DNA of 64,000 bases. It comes from Synechococcus sp. AG-673-A03 (lineage in GTDB: Bacteria > Cyanobacteriota > Cyanobacteriia > PCC-6307 > Cyanobiaceae). The notes beneath the pieces are model-generated. The model was not told where the DNA came from and did no database searches. It was given only the letters and a program-made list of their open reading frames with translations. Shown one piece after another: positions 9,176 through 18,239 of the stretch; within the stretch, counting starts at the first letter, position 1, and each line of letters opens with the position of its first letter. The stretch covers positions 1 through 64,000 of the forward strand of contig QCTE01000001.1 in NCBI GenBank assembly GCA_003211275.1, written 5' to 3'. The position numbers were made by a program, and so were the translations under genes.

Positions 9176-9640
9176 ATGGCAGCGGACCAGAAAGACACAT
9201 CTGCACAAGACAGCGCAGACGTCACAAGCACTGAGAACGAGTCCCCGAAGACTGCTGCTCCAGCCGCAACGAAGGCTGCACGCCTCAAACCTGCTGAGCT
9301 GATCAGAGAGTTTGAGCAAGCGCAGCAGAAAACCAACCTCCCCGACATCTATGTCGGGGACACTGTTCGTGTCGGCGTTCGCATCAGCGAGGGCAACAAG
9401 GAACGGGTCCAGCCCTACGAAGGAGTGGTGATCGCAAAGCGTCATGGCGGGGTGAATCAGACCATCACGGTCCGCCGGATCTTTCAGGGCATCGGCGTTG
9501 AAAGAGTCTTTATGCTGCATAGTCCTCAAGTTGCCTCCATCAAGGTGGAGCGCCGCGGTAAGGTACGTAGGGCGAAGCTTTTCTATCTGCGGGAACGGGT
9601 GGGCAAGGCCACCCGCGTGAAGCAGCGCTTCGATCGCTGA
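9176..9640 (+). CDS. rplS: 50S ribosomal protein L19
   Basis: Large-subunit protein at the 30S-50S interface. 154 residues; the L19 core starts around residue 38 ([14 protein letters not shown]) and includes [20 protein letters not shown] and [11 protein letters not shown], ending with [20 protein letters not shown]19 is usually about 115-120 residues; the first 35 or so residues here are an acidic, Ser/Thr/Ala-rich extension ([18 protein letters not shown]) that looks disordered. The ATG at 9176 is the only start that keeps this frame short. Followed by tRNA-Trp. Confidence 0.97.
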   Translation: MAADQKDTSAQDSADVTSTENESPKTAAPAATKAARLKPAELIREFEQAQQKTNLPDIYVGDTVRVGVRISEGNKERVQPYEGVVIAKRHGGVNQTITVRRIFQGIGVERVFMLHSPQVASIKVERRGKVRRAKLFYLRERVGKATRVKQRFDR

Positions 9641-9702
9641 GGCTTAGGCCTCGTTCAATCCAATGTCATCACTTTTGTGATGGTCGAGGGGCCCATCGCC
9701 TT

Positions 9703-9775
9703 GCGCCGTTAGTTCAGTTGGTAGAACGCAGGTCTCCAAAACCTGATGTCGGGGGTTCAAGTCCTCCACGGCGCG
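9703..9775 (+). tRNA. trnW: tRNA-Trp (CCA)
   Basis: A 73-nt cloverleaf. The acceptor arms are GCGCCGT and ACGGCGC with discriminator G, the D-arm contains AGTTCAGTTGGT, the anticodon loop is CTCCAAA with anticodon CCA, and the T-arm is GGGGGTTCAAGTCCTCC-like. The CCA tail is not encoded. It stands between rplS and a small coding gene that begins 36 bp downstream. Confidence 0.97.
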
Positions 9776-9811
9776 TCCGATGGCCCCTTCTGCAGTTTCC
9801 TAGTTTCGAGC

Positions 9812-10000
9812 ATGGAGTTGGATCTTCAACCTGGTGATGTGGTCAAGGTCCTCGAATCAGCCGCTCTCGGCTGGGTTCGTGCCCGTGTCATTCGCGTCAA
9901 ATCTGGAGGACGTGTGGTCGTGCAGAGCGACCAGGGCCGTGAATTCACTGCCCGTGGCAATCAAGTTCGTTTAATCGAGCCTGCAGGTTTCCGTCCCTGA
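9812..10000 (+). CDS. Small SH3-like hypothetical protein
   Basis: 62 residues from the ATG at 9812; the longer open frame begins inside the tRNA-Trp gene and is not credible upstream of this point. The sequence has a GDVVKVLESAALGWVRARVI stretch and VVVQSDQGREFTARGNQVRL, giving regularly spaced beta strands like SH3/KOW-type small barrels. No catalytic motif. Conservation cannot be judged here, but codon use resembles neighbours and a strong terminator follows 36 bp after the stop, which supports a real transcript. Confidence 0.7.
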   Translation: MELDLQPGDVVKVLESAALGWVRARVIRVKSGGRVVVQSDQGREFTARGNQVRLIEPAGFRP

Positions 10001-10331
10001 CCAAGCTGAATTCGTCCCCTCATGGGATCACTGAGGCCGGTGGCTGTTGCCACCGGTTTTTTATGGCGTCCGCGGGTGCTGCCGGGATGAATCGTTGTTG
10101 ATGGTTGACCAAAGATTCAAGCCCTACTTACAACGCTGCCAGAGCTTGAAGCAAAACTCATCGCAACGGCTGGTGGCAATCCAGATGAGATGGGTTCTGA
10201 AGCCAACTTGTTCAGAACCCGACCAACACGCGTATTGACGGAGGGCAGGGCAACAGTCGATACTTTCGATGTCGCGCGAGCGACACAGATCAGATTCCAA
10301 CGGACGAGCACCGTCGATCTGAATCCGATCT
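10001..10331. other. Intergenic stretch before tRNA-Asp
   Basis: About 330 bp without a convincing gene. The first part holds the terminator described separately. The rest carries a 63-codon open frame at 10047-10238 with no family resemblance, which I regard as chance. It presumably contains the promoter for tRNA-Asp and gltX, but I could not pick a confident -35/-10 pair. Confidence 0.5.
10037..10062 (+). terminator. Rho-independent terminator
   Basis: An 8-bp perfect stem CCGGTGGC / GCCACCGG with the 4-nt loop TGTT, followed directly by six T residues. It lies 36 bp after the stop of the small SH3-like gene, and terminates that gene and possibly read-through from rplS and tRNA-Trp. Confidence 0.88.
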
Positions 10332-10405
10332 GGGACCGTAGTTCAACCGGTTAGAGCACCGCCCTGTCACGGCGGAAGTTGCGGGTTCGAATCCCGTCGG
10401 TCCCG
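10332..10405 (+). tRNA. trnD: tRNA-Asp (GTC)
   Basis: A 74-nt cloverleaf. Acceptor arms GGGACCG and CGGTCCC, discriminator G, D-arm TAGTTCAACCGGTTAGA, anticodon stem-loop CCGCCCTGTCACGGCGG with anticodon GTC, and T-arm GCGGGTTCGAATCCCGT. CCA is not encoded. gltX begins 21 bp downstream, so the two are probably cotranscribed. Confidence 0.97.
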
Positions 10406-10426
10406 TTCTTCATCCCGAGCTCCGCC

Positions 10427-11860
10427 ATGGTGCGTGTTCGTCTGGCCCCGAGTCCAACGGGCACTCTCCACATTGGGACGGCAAGAACAGCGGTCTTCAA
10501 CTGGCTGTTCGCGCGACACCAGAAGGGTCAGTTCCTGCTGAGGATTGAGGACACTGACAAGGAGCGCTCAAAACCGGAATTCAGCGCGAACATCCTCGAT
10601 GGACTGACATGGCTCGGTATCGACTGGGATGAAGATCCCACGATTCAAAGCGAGCGGGTCCAAGAGCATCGCTCTGCGATCCAGCTGCTGCTCGACCGCG
10701 GCCTCGCCTATCGCTGTTACGCCAGCGAAGAGGAGCTCACAAGCATGCGTGAGGCCCAAAAAGCTGGGAACAAAGCACCTCGCTACGACAACCGACACAG
10801 ACAGCTCACGGCCGAGCAGGAGGCGTCGTTCCAGGCCGAGGGCCGTGAAGCGGTGATCCGCTTCCGGATCGATGACAGTGAAGAGATCCACTGGCGTGAC
10901 CTTGTCCGAGGGCCGATGCATTGGCGCGGCGCTGATCTCGGCGGTGACATGGTCATCGCCCGACGTGCTCCCGCCGATCAGATCGGCGACCCTCTCTACA
11001 ACCTTGTGGTGGTGGTCGATGACGCGGCCATGGCGATTACGCATGTCATTCGAGGCGAGGACCACATCGCCAACACAGCCAAGCAACTTCTGCTCTACAG
11101 GGCTTTCGAGCTGGCCGCGCCGGTCTTTGCCCACACTCCGCTGATCCTCAATGCCGAGGGACGAAAACTCTCCAAGCGCGACGGCGTTACATCGATCAAT
11201 GATTTCCGGTCCATGGGTTACACGGCGGAAGCGATCGCCAACTACATGACCCTGCTGGGCTGGTCCGTTCCCGAAGGGATGGAGGAACGCTTCACCCTCA
11301 CGCAGGCAGCCGAGGCGTTCAGCTTCGATCGCGTGAACAAAGCCGGTGCGCGTTTCGACTGGGACAAGCTCAACTGGCTCAATGCACAGGTTCTGCATGG
11401 CCTCACACCACAGCAACTGCTAGAGGACATCTCGCCGCTCTGGCGCGAGCAGGGATGGAACCTCCCTGAGGACGTGAGCTGGAGCATGGCTTTGTGCGAA
11501 TTGCTAGGCCCCTCTCTCACCCTGCTGAAAGACGGCATTGACCAGGCACAACCCTTTTTTGTTTGCCCTGAGCTTGAGGAGGATGGCCTCAAGCAACTGG
11601 AGGTTGATGGAGCCCGGGTCGCAATCGGTCAGCTTGTGGAATCACTTGAGCGTGATCGATGGGACGGCAGTGACATCGCACAGGCTCAGTCACTGCTTGC
11701 TGATGCCGCCAACAAAGCCGGCGTCAAAAAAGGGGTTCTGATGAAATCGTTGCGTGCTGCTCTGCTCGGCCGGCTCCAGGGGCCAGATCTGATCACGACC
11801 TGGTCATTGCTGGCCAGGGTCGGGCAGGACCTGCCCCGCCTGAAGCGCTGCCTCACCTGA
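10427..11860 (+). CDS. gltX: Glutamyl-tRNA synthetase
   Basis: Class I synthetase charging tRNA-Glu, which in cyanobacteria also supplies tetrapyrrole synthesis through Glu-tRNA. 477 residues from the ATG at 10427; the frame upstream runs into tRNA-Asp. HIGH-type motif: [24 protein letters not shown]-type motif: [25 protein letters not shown] lies between. The C-terminal anticodon-binding domain is complete. The last 57 bp overlap the convergent antiporter gene, an unusually long tail-to-tail overlap. Coupling to tRNA-Asp is noted upstream. Confidence 0.97.
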   Translation: MVRVRLAPSPTGTLHIGTARTAVFNWLFARHQKGQFLLRIEDTDKERSKPEFSANILDGLTWLGIDWDEDPTIQSERVQEHRSAIQLLLDRGLAYRCYASEEELTSMREAQKAGNKAPRYDNRHRQLTAEQEASFQAEGREAVIRFRIDDSEEIHWRDLVRGPMHWRGADLGGDMVIARRAPADQIGDPLYNLVVVVDDAAMAITHVIRGEDHIANTAKQLLLYRAFELAAPVFAHTPLILNAEGRKLSKRDGVTSINDFRSMGYTAEAIANYMTLLGWSVPEGMEERFTLTQAAEAFSFDRVNKAGARFDWDKLNWLNAQVLHGLTPQQLLEDISPLWREQGWNLPEDVSWSMALCELLGPSLTLLKDGIDQAQPFFVCPELEEDGLKQLEVDGARVAIGQLVESLERDRWDGSDIAQAQSLLADAANKAGVKKGVLMKSLRAALLGRLQGPDLITTWSLLARVGQDLPRLKRCLT

Positions 11861-13063
11861 CTCCTCAGGCTCGGATTGAATCAAACCCAAAACGCGTGCA
11901 AGCGGTTGGGCCGTCAGTCCCTGGAATCCCACAGTCATCAGGATCGTGAGAAACACCAGACCCTGAAGTCGTCCTGCACCGAGAATCCCAGCCTGCTCAA
12001 GACGAATGGAAAACAGGGATGCCACGGCGGCCGTGACAATTCCGCGCGGCGCCAGCCATCCCATGAACAGGCGTTGTCGCCAGTCCAGTGGCAACCCGAT
12101 CGTGGCTACGCCCACTGCCGCCGGACGCACCAGCAGCATCAGCACCAGAACACAACTGATGCCACCCCAACCCAGAGGACTGAGTTCAGCCCACGACACA
12201 TCAGCCGCCAGCAGAGGAAACAGCATCGTGATCGCCAATCTGGCCAGTTCGCGGATCAGTTCGTCCAGTTGAGCCGCCTGCGTTGAGGGACGCCGGCCAA
12301 CCACAACTCCGGCAGCGACCGATGCCGGCAAACCGGATTCGGGGAGCAGCCATTCGCAGACGGCAAACATCAGAAACAGAACACCAAGGGTCAGCTGCAG
12401 CCTCAAGCCCACGGCCTGCTCTGTAGGCAGACGTCTCAACAGCTCCGCCAGCAGCCATCCAACAGCAACTCCGATCAGCACCCCACCACCGAGGCGCGAC
12501 AGCAGACCAATCGCAAGACCTCTCCAGCCGTAGAGATCGCCCAGCAACAGCTCAAGCAGCAGCAGCGCCAGAACGGCACCCACTGGCTCGAGCACCAGTC
12601 CCTCCGCTTCGAGCACATCCCCAAGGGGAGGAGCCAGGCGAATCTGCTGCACGATCGGCGTGACCACTGTGGGGCCCGTTCCCAACACGATGGCGCTGTA
12701 GACGGCAGCCACGGACCATCCCAGTCCGGCAAGCCAATGCGCTGCCAGGATTCCCGCTCCCAGCGACAGCAACAAACGCAGCACGGAGATCCGCAGCACG
12801 GTCGCCTTAATGGTGTCGCCGGGCAAGCGCAGATTCAGCCCTCCATCAAACAAAACGAGACTGACAAGCAGGCCAACCGTTGTCTCGAGCCCCTCTCCCA
12901 GGTCAAGAGGCTCCACAAGGCCAAGGCCGGATCGTCCGATCAGCAGTCCTGACAACAGCAACAGCACCACCCCTGGCAGTCCTGACAGGGCGGCGAGCAA
13001 TCGCGCACCGGCCCCGGCAAACACCGTGATGCCCCAGAGCAGTCCGAGCCTCTCAGGCGTCAT
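11804..13063 (-). CDS. CPA1-type Na+/H+ antiporter
   Basis: 419 residues with about 12 hydrophobic segments, matching monovalent cation:proton antiporter-1 (NhaP/NhaS) proteins. Key regions: [20 protein letters not shown] (the FEGG/FDGG motif), [19 protein letters not shown], a conserved acidic site in [20 protein letters not shown], and [15 protein letters not shown]. The typical ND pair of the CPA1 core is not evident (GTGPTVV and [11 protein letters not shown] take those places), as in a subset of cyanobacterial members. No cytoplasmic TrkA domain. The start at 13063 overlaps the upstream 81-residue gene; the end overlaps gltX. Confidence 0.88.
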   Translation of the reverse strand: MTPERLGLLWGITVFAGAGARLLAALSGLPGVVLLLLSGLLIGRSGLGLVEPLDLGEGLETTVGLLVSLVLFDGGLNLRLPGDTIKATVLRISVLRLLLSLGAGILAAHWLAGLGWSVAAVYSAIVLGTGPTVVTPIVQQIRLAPPLGDVLEAEGLVLEPVGAVLALLLLELLLGDLYGWRGLAIGLLSRLGGGVLIGVAVGWLLAELLRRLPTEQAVGLRLQLTLGVLFLMFAVCEWLLPESGLPASVAAGVVVGRRPSTQAAQLDELIRELARLAITMLFPLLAADVSWAELSPLGWGGISCVLVLMLLVRPAAVGVATIGLPLDWRQRLFMGWLAPRGIVTAAVASLFSIRLEQAGILGAGRLQGLVFLTILMTVGFQGLTAQPLARVLGLIQSEPEESGEAALQAGQVLPDPGQQ

Positions 13064-13298
13064 CGATGGATGCGAATTGCGGTTCCACACGCACGCCGAT
13101 GACCGCTTCGGGACGGATCACCAGATATTCCCCTTCAAGATCCCCGAGCGGGATGTTCACGAAAGCCTGCCCACTCCCACCGTTGACCAGACCCTGATAC
13201 CACTCCTGAAATGTCTCGAGAGTCGGGAAATGCACCACCTCCGTTTGACCTCCCGAGAGGTGAAGCGAAATCTTGTAGCGGCGAGGCGTACGTGTCAT
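13053..13298 (-). CDS. Conserved hypothetical protein (81 aa)
   Basis: Soluble 81-residue protein: RRYKISLHLSGGQTEVVHFP, then FQEWYQGLVNGGSG and YLVIRPEAVIGVRVEPQF. It looks like a single small alpha/beta domain. It overlaps the start of the antiporter gene and its own start overlaps the stop of the DUF1643 gene in a TGATG arrangement, so translational coupling is likely. I do not recognise a function. Confidence 0.75.
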   Translation of the reverse strand: MTRTPRRYKISLHLSGGQTEVVHFPTLETFQEWYQGLVNGGSGQAFVNIPLGDLEGEYLVIRPEAVIGVRVEPQFASIDDA

Positions 13299-13879
13299 CA
13301 GCGAACCGTACAGGCCCAGGGGAAAAGCCGGCTCCCCGCAGCCACATAGAGCGGGTGACGAGGTTGACCGCTGCGGGTGGTTCCGATCACGAGTGGAGGA
13401 GCCCCCTGCAGCCGCAAAGCCAGAGCTGTGGCGAGCATCATCAGCACCTGCTGGTCACGGCAATGCAGGGAGCCCGACGCACCCCAGCCCAACCAGAGAT
13501 CGCAGGCTGGTGAGCTAGACCATGTCTCAAACCAGCGCGTCAGCACGCTGTCGGAATGCTGCCCCACGGGATCACCGCAACGACGCAAAGCCGTGGGGGA
13601 TGGTGAGATCCTCCCGAACAGATTGAGGACCACCAGCTGGTGATAGCCCCAGTTTCGAGCAAAACCCTGGAGTCGCCTCAGCGTGGGGTCATCGCGGCCA
13701 GCATCGGCCAAAGATGGATTGAGACCGACAAACAGGAGCTCCCTGGAGGGGTCAGCCTGCGACGGCCTGCCGATTGAACGACGCAGCACCCAGCGGTAAT
13801 GGCCGCAGGGACTGAAGGCGGCATCAGCCGTTGAGCAGAGCAAGGGCAGCTTCAAGAATCCTGCCGCTGGCTCGACCAT
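13298..13879 (-). CDS. DUF1643 domain protein
   Basis: 193 residues. The segment FSPCGHYRWVLRRSIG followed by LLFVGLNPSLADAGRDDPTL and RLQGFARNWGYHQLVVLNLF is the DUF1643 signature, including the NPS and DDPT motifs. Biochemical role unknown. The start used (13879) overlaps the end of wecB by 56 bp; a shorter start cannot be excluded because the domain starts around residue 20. Third gene of a tightly overlapping minus-strand run. Confidence 0.85.
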   Translation of the reverse strand: MVEPAAGFLKLPLLCSTADAAFSPCGHYRWVLRRSIGRPSQADPSRELLFVGLNPSLADAGRDDPTLRRLQGFARNWGYHQLVVLNLFGRISPSPTALRRCGDPVGQHSDSVLTRWFETWSSSPACDLWLGWGASGSLHCRDQQVLMMLATALALRLQGAPPLVIGTTRSGQPRHPLYVAAGSRLFPWACTVR

Positions 13880-14936
13880 CTCCGAAGGGGTTCACGGCCC
13901 TGGCCATCTGTTCATAGGCCTTCGGATCATCGAGGAGGCGTGAAGCCTCACGGGCGATCGAGTCACTGTCGGTCCCGATCAATCGAGCGGTGCCGGAATC
14001 AACAGCCTCGGGTCGTTCAGTCGTGCGACGCAACACCAGCACAGGCTTCCCCAACGCAGGAGCTTCCTCCTGGAGGCCACCGGAATCGGTGAGCAAGAGA
14101 GTGCACCCTTTCATCGCAGCAACCAGCCGGTCGTAGTCCAGAGGCTCACTCAGGACGACCCTGGGATGGTCGCCAAGCAAGGCACGCAGAGGCTCACGAA
14201 CCGTGGGGTTGCGATGCAGGGGCAACAACAGAATGGTGTCCGGATGACTGTCAAGCACCTGAAGCATGCCCGCGGCGATGCTGTTCAGGCGCTCACCCCA
14301 GTTCTCGCGGCGATGGACCGTGGCCAGGATCACGCGCTGATTGGCCCAGTCGATGGGCAGATCAGAGAGTGCCGGTGCCTGCTCAGCCATGCGCAACAGC
14401 GCATCGATCACCGTGTTACCGGTCACCATCACCCGACCGACCACACCGGAAGCCTTCAGGTTGGCTTCCGAACGTTCGGTGGGAGCAAAATGCAGCTGGG
14501 ACACCTGGGAGATCAGACGGCGATTGGCCTCTTCGGGAAATGGGTCCAAAAGATTGTCCGTTCGCAGACCAGCCTCCACATGGCCGACGGGAATCTGCTC
14601 ATAAAAGGCAGCCAGGGCAGCGGCGAAGGCCGTGCTGGTGTCTCCCTGGACAAGCACCAGCCCTGGGGGAAACGCCTGGAAGTCATCGCGCAGGCCCTGA
14701 AGAGCCGCGCAAGTCACATGGGTGAGGGTCTGGCGCGGCGCCATCAGATCAAGGTCCTGGTCGGCCTTCAATTGAAAGAGATCCATCACCTGCGTGACCA
14801 TCTCACGATGCTGTCCCGTCAGAACCACCCGTGTGTCGAGAGCTGAACAGGCTCGGAATTCCTGAATGACGGGGGCAAGTTTGATGGCTTCCGGACGGGT
14901 GCCAAGGACGATGGTGACGCGGGGCCTGGCAGCCAT
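13824..14936 (-). CDS. wecB: UDP-N-acetylglucosamine 2-epimerase (non-hydrolysing)
   Basis: Interconverts UDP-GlcNAc and UDP-ManNAc for cell-surface polysaccharide synthesis; cytosolic. 370 residues, the normal length. GT-B fold marks: VTIVLGTRPEAIKLAPVIQE at the N-terminus, VVLTGQHREM, VQGDTSTAFAAALAAFY, HVEAGLRTDN, and LLLTDSGGLQEEAPALGKPV. It heads a minus-strand overlapping run with DUF1643, an 81-residue protein and an antiporter; the biochemical link with those is unclear. Confidence 0.95.
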   Translation of the reverse strand: MAARPRVTIVLGTRPEAIKLAPVIQEFRACSALDTRVVLTGQHREMVTQVMDLFQLKADQDLDLMAPRQTLTHVTCAALQGLRDDFQAFPPGLVLVQGDTSTAFAAALAAFYEQIPVGHVEAGLRTDNLLDPFPEEANRRLISQVSQLHFAPTERSEANLKASGVVGRVMVTGNTVIDALLRMAEQAPALSDLPIDWANQRVILATVHRRENWGERLNSIAAGMLQVLDSHPDTILLLPLHRNPTVREPLRALLGDHPRVVLSEPLDYDRLVAAMKGCTLLLTDSGGLQEEAPALGKPVLVLRRTTERPEAVDSGTARLIGTDSDSIAREASRLLDDPKAYEQMARAVNPFGDGRASGRILEAALALLNG

Positions 14937-15027
14937 AAACCGTGAGTTGGTGGCGAAATCCTAAGCGGGTGTCACACACCTCCCAGCAAGCCTTCACTTG
15001 CCAATGGCCCAGCTTTGGCGAAGGTGA

Positions 15028-16209
15028 GTGAAGACGTCCAGAACTTGTGTGAGCAAGCCGATCTTTCCACCGGGCTTTCCCACTGGGGCCGTCTCCCCGC
15101 CAGGGCATCCTTCACCAGCAGCCGCAGCGATCAGCGACGGGAAGGATGAGGCGCCCAGCCTGGAACAGATCGTGCGCATCGCCCATGACAAAGGCCATTC
15201 AGACGTTCATCTTGGTGTTGGTGAAATTCCTCGATACCGGGCCCGGGGCGAGATGCTGACGACTGAGTGGCCCTGCTCAACGCAGCAAACCTTCCAACGC
15301 TGGCTGAAGGAAATCCTGACCCCTCAGCAGATCGATGATTTCCTTCAGATCAAGGAATTCGATGGGGCCCATGCGTTTCCTTTTGTGCGCGTGCGCATCA
15401 ACCTTCTGGACTCTCTACGAGGGCCAGCAATGGTTCTGCGGCTTATTCCCCAGACAATCCTGACCCTCGAGCAACTCAAACTGCCCGACGTTCTGCGTGA
15501 GCTGTCCTCACGCCCAAAGGGTCTCGTCCTGATCACCGGCCCGACCGGATCCGGGAAAAGCACAACACTGGCCGCGATGATCGATTGGATCAATCGAAAT
15601 CAGAATCGACACATCCTCACCATTGAGGACCCGGTCGAATTTGTGCACTCAAGCCAGCGCTCACTGATCCGACACCGGGAGGTCGGACTGCACACCCTGA
15701 AATTTCACAACGCTCTGAAAGCGGCACTGCGTGAAGATCCAGACGTCATTCTCGTCGGTGAAATTCGCGACCAGGAAACCCTGAGTACAGCGCTGGAGGC
15801 CTCTCAAACCGGGCATCTTGTGTTTGGAACACTACACACCAACTCAGCGGTCAAAACCGTGGAAAGGGTGCTCGGCATGTTCCCTCCCGAGGACCAGGAC
15901 AGCGTGCGGCGTTCGCTGTCGGAGTCCCTGCTCGGTGTGATCTCACAGGGTCTGATTCGCACCACAGACGGCAAGCGGGCGGCCTTCCACGACATCCTGA
16001 TCAACACGGAGGCCTGCAAGGACTACATCCAGCGGGGAGCCCTGGATGAAGTGGAGGAAATCATGGAACGCAGCGGATTCGACGGCATGATCACCGCCAA
16101 TCAATGCCTCCAGGATCTTGTGGAGCAAGAGAGAGTCGAACCGGATCATGCTGTCGCTCAGAGCTTGAAACCGAATGAACTGGCTCAGGCCCTGCGGGGA
16201 CGGGGATAA
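15028..16209 (+). CDS. pilT: PilT-like retraction ATPase
   Basis: Secretion-type ATPase that depolymerises type IV pili. 393 residues from a GTG at 15028. Residues 1-42 are Pro/Ala-rich and look disordered; the PilT fold begins near 45 (LEQIVRIAHDKGHSDVHLGV). Walker A GPTGSGKST is at about 171-179, the Asp box is LTIEDPVEF, Walker B region DPDVILVGEIRDQET, and the His box TGHLVFGTLHTN. The segment is close to the usual PilT of about 350 residues plus the extension. Divergent from wecB. No pilB or pilC lies in the window. Confidence 0.93.
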   Translation: MKTSRTCVSKPIFPPGFPTGAVSPPGHPSPAAAAISDGKDEAPSLEQIVRIAHDKGHSDVHLGVGEIPRYRARGEMLTTEWPCSTQQTFQRWLKEILTPQQIDDFLQIKEFDGAHAFPFVRVRINLLDSLRGPAMVLRLIPQTILTLEQLKLPDVLRELSSRPKGLVLITGPTGSGKSTTLAAMIDWINRNQNRHILTIEDPVEFVHSSQRSLIRHREVGLHTLKFHNALKAALREDPDVILVGEIRDQETLSTALEASQTGHLVFGTLHTNSAVKTVERVLGMFPPEDQDSVRRSLSESLLGVISQGLIRTTDGKRAAFHDILINTEACKDYIQRGALDEVEEIMERSGFDGMITANQCLQDLVEQERVEPDHAVAQSLKPNELAQALRGRG

Positions 16210-16225
16210 CAATGACCTCCTGCCG

Positions 16226-16420
16226 TCAGGCGGCAGGTAATCCCGTGGTTGAGACCCTGATCACAAACAGAGTTCCGAGCGCAATCGACAAACCAAGCAT
16301 GGCCAGTCGGCCATTCCAGATTTCGGCCTGAGGGGTGAAGCCTCTGCGCCAGGCATTCAATTCACCGGAATCAACTTCCTCGACGTTGTTCTGCTGACGC
16401 GTCTCAGCCTTGATCGACAT
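16226..16420 (-). CDS. High-light-inducible protein (CAB/ELIP/HLIP)
   Basis: 64 residues from the ATG at 16420. It carries the chlorophyll-binding-type helix motif AEIWNGRLAMLGLSIALGTL, with the ExxNGRxAM signature, followed by a short tail. HLIPs are one-helix thylakoid proteins that bind chlorophyll and carotenoid and protect photosystem assembly under light stress. The 30-residue N-terminus (RRGFTPQAE before the helix) is of the longer type. It lies 38 bp downstream of tsaD on the same strand. A GC-rich hairpin around 16213-16236 spans its stop. Confidence 0.94.
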   Translation of the reverse strand: MSIKAETRQQNNVEEVDSGELNAWRRGFTPQAEIWNGRLAMLGLSIALGTLFVIRVSTTGLPAA

Positions 16421-16458
16421 CACCGGATTGCAAGTCGCGACACCTTATTCACTGCAAT

Positions 16459-17529
16459 TCAGAAAGGCGGATTCGATTGATACAGAGGAGCGCAGTTTTC
16501 GAGAGCCCAACGCGCTGAAACGCCCAGAGCCAAAGAACTGGAAATGGCTTCGGAGTTCAGACGTCCAAGCGCAGCAGCCCCCACCATTGCAGCGTTATCG
16601 GTGCAGTAGCGAAGCGGCGCCAGGTGCACATCAACCCCCTGTTCAGCACCTCTTGCATGCATGCATTTACGCAAGCATTGATTGGCCGCCACTCCACCCA
16701 CCATCACCAGTGTCGACAGGCCGAGCTCGGAACAGCATCGGAGGCTGCGGTCGACCAACACATCCACAACGACTTGCTGGAAGCTGGCGGCCAGATCCGC
16801 CAGGGGCAAAGGCTCGTCCCAAGTCCGACAAGCCTCCACCTGACGAAGCATCGCCGTTTTTAGGCCGCTGAATGAGAAGTCATAGGGGTAGAACCCCCCT
16901 CCGGGTTTTGAAACACGGCCTTTCGGCAAGCTGAAACGGGCGACATCCCCCTGAAAGGCCGCGGCCTGGATCGCAGGCCCCCCTGGGTACTCAAGGCCCA
17001 GCAGCCGGGCGACCTTGTCAAAGGCTTCCCCAGCGGCGTCGTCATGACTACGCCCAAGGCGCTCCAGCACTCCTGTTGCATCGACGCGAATCAGTTCCGT
17101 ATGTCCGCCGCTCACCAGTAGGACGAGATAAGGCGGCGCTGGCGGGGATAACGCCAGCCGAACCGAGGCCAGATGGGCTTCGAGATGGTGGATGGCGATG
17201 AACGGTCGGCGATGAAGCGCTGCCAGAGTGCGGCCCGTCACAGAACCCACCATCAGGGCCCCAACCAGACCTGGGGTGACAGTGGCAGCCACCGCATCCA
17301 GATCGCTGATCGAGAGTCCCGCGGACTTGAGCGATTGGTCGATCAAATGGGGGAGAGCTTCCACATGCCGGCGTGAGGCAATCTCCGGCACCACGCCGCC
17401 CCATTGGGCATGTTCCTCGATCTGAGACGCAATCCGATGCGACAGAACCTGAAGGCGACCGTCGCTGTGCTCCACAACAGCCGCGGCAGACTCGTCACAA
17501 CTTGTTTCGAGGGCTAGGACCTTGACCAT
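16459..17529 (-). CDS. tsaD: tRNA N6-adenosine threonylcarbamoyltransferase
   Basis: Catalytic subunit of the complex that makes t6A37 in ANN-decoding tRNAs. 356 residues from the ATG at 17529, with GGAGG 12 bp upstream; an upstream TTG is badly spaced. ASKHA-fold marks: [29 protein letters not shown] (metal-binding HxxxH), [13 protein letters not shown], and [14 protein letters not shown]. Divergent from psaF. hli follows on the same strand. Confidence 0.97.
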   Translation of the reverse strand: MVKVLALETSCDESAAAVVEHSDGRLQVLSHRIASQIEEHAQWGGVVPEIASRRHVEALPHLIDQSLKSAGLSISDLDAVAATVTPGLVGALMVGSVTGRTLAALHRRPFIAIHHLEAHLASVRLALSPPAPPYLVLLVSGGHTELIRVDATGVLERLGRSHDDAAGEAFDKVARLLGLEYPGGPAIQAAAFQGDVARFSLPKGRVSKPGGGFYPYDFSFSGLKTAMLRQVEACRTWDEPLPLADLAASFQQVVVDVLVDRSLRCCSELGLSTLVMVGGVAANQCLRKCMHARGAEQGVDVHLAPLRYCTDNAAMVGAAALGRLNSEAISSSLALGVSARWALENCAPLYQSNPPF

Positions 17530-17605
17530 GCAGGTCAACAGCCTCCACTACTGTCAATTTGATACATCCTGCCTCCCCAGAGCAGGTTCAACAGGAACCG
17601 TTCCG

Positions 17606-18085
17606 ATGCGTCGTTTCTTCGCCCTTGCGCTGTCGGCCCTGCTGGTCTTCGGCTTCGCACCGGTCGCCAGAGCTGATGTTGCAGGACTGACTCCCTGTTC
17701 CGAGAGTGCACGATTCCAGCAACGTGCCAGTGCAGCCTCAACCCCACAGGCTGTCGCTCGCTTCAAGATGTACAGCAAAGCCTCCTGTGGTGAAGATGGT
17801 CTTCCTCATCTGATCGTTGACGGTCGCTGGAACCATGCTGGTGATTTCGTGCTTCCAGGGCTGATGTTCCTCTACATAACCGGAACCATTGGCTGGGCAG
17901 GCCGTAGCTATCTCACGGCCATTCGCGGTCGCAAGGACCAGAACATGCTCGAGATTCAGCTGGACATGAAATTGGCCTTGAACTCGGTTGCCAAAGCAGC
18001 AACATGGCCTGTTGCTGCCATTGCAGAGTTCAACAGTGGCAAGCTGACTGAAAGTGATTCGAAAATCACAGTTTCACCCCGCTGA
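17606..18085 (+). CDS. psaF: Photosystem I reaction centre subunit III
   Basis: Lumen-exposed PSI subunit at the docking side for plastocyanin or cytochrome c6. 159 residues from the ATG at 17606; the upstream frame is not protein-like and overlaps tsaD. A signal peptide (FFALALSALLVFGFAPVARA) precedes the mature DVAGLTPCSESARFQQRA, with two conserved cysteines (TPC, KASCGEDG). A transmembrane helix lies around FVLPGLMFLYITGTIGWAG. psaJ follows 33 bp downstream, the usual arrangement. Confidence 0.97.
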   Translation: MRRFFALALSALLVFGFAPVARADVAGLTPCSESARFQQRASAASTPQAVARFKMYSKASCGEDGLPHLIVDGRWNHAGDFVLPGLMFLYITGTIGWAGRSYLTAIRGRKDQNMLEIQLDMKLALNSVAKAATWPVAAIAEFNSGKLTESDSKITVSPR

Positions 18086-18118
18086 TTACAACATCTCATT
18101 TCTCTGAACTGTTCAACG

Positions 18119-18235
18119 ATGAAAAAATTTCTCTCCACTGCACCTGTGGTTGCCGCCATCTGGTTCACGTTGACTGCCGGGATCCTGATCGAATGGAACA
18201 GATTCTTCCCAGACCTGCTGTTCCACCCGCTCTGA
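18119..18235 (+). CDS. psaJ: Photosystem I subunit IX
   Basis: 38-residue one-helix PSI subunit beginning [20 protein letters not shown] and ending [13 protein letters not shown]. The conserved N-terminus, the single helix and the C-terminal FPD-LF pattern identify PsaJ, which stabilises PsaF. It is cotranscribed with psaF (33 bp spacing) and its stop lies 4 bp before that of gmk, which converges on it. Confidence 0.95.
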   Translation: MKKFLSTAPVVAAIWFTLTAGILIEWNRFFPDLLFHPL

Positions 18236-18239
18236 TCGC

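Noticed and set aside
10047-10238. 63-codon open frame between the terminator and tRNA-Asp
   Set aside because: Starts within the terminator T-tract side, no motif and no binding site; likely chance.
10568-11416. 282-codon frame antisense to gltX
   Set aside because: A shadow of the gltX codon bias; gltX itself is certain.
14166-14846. 226-codon frame antisense to wecB
   Set aside because: No family resemblance; wecB is complete on the other strand.
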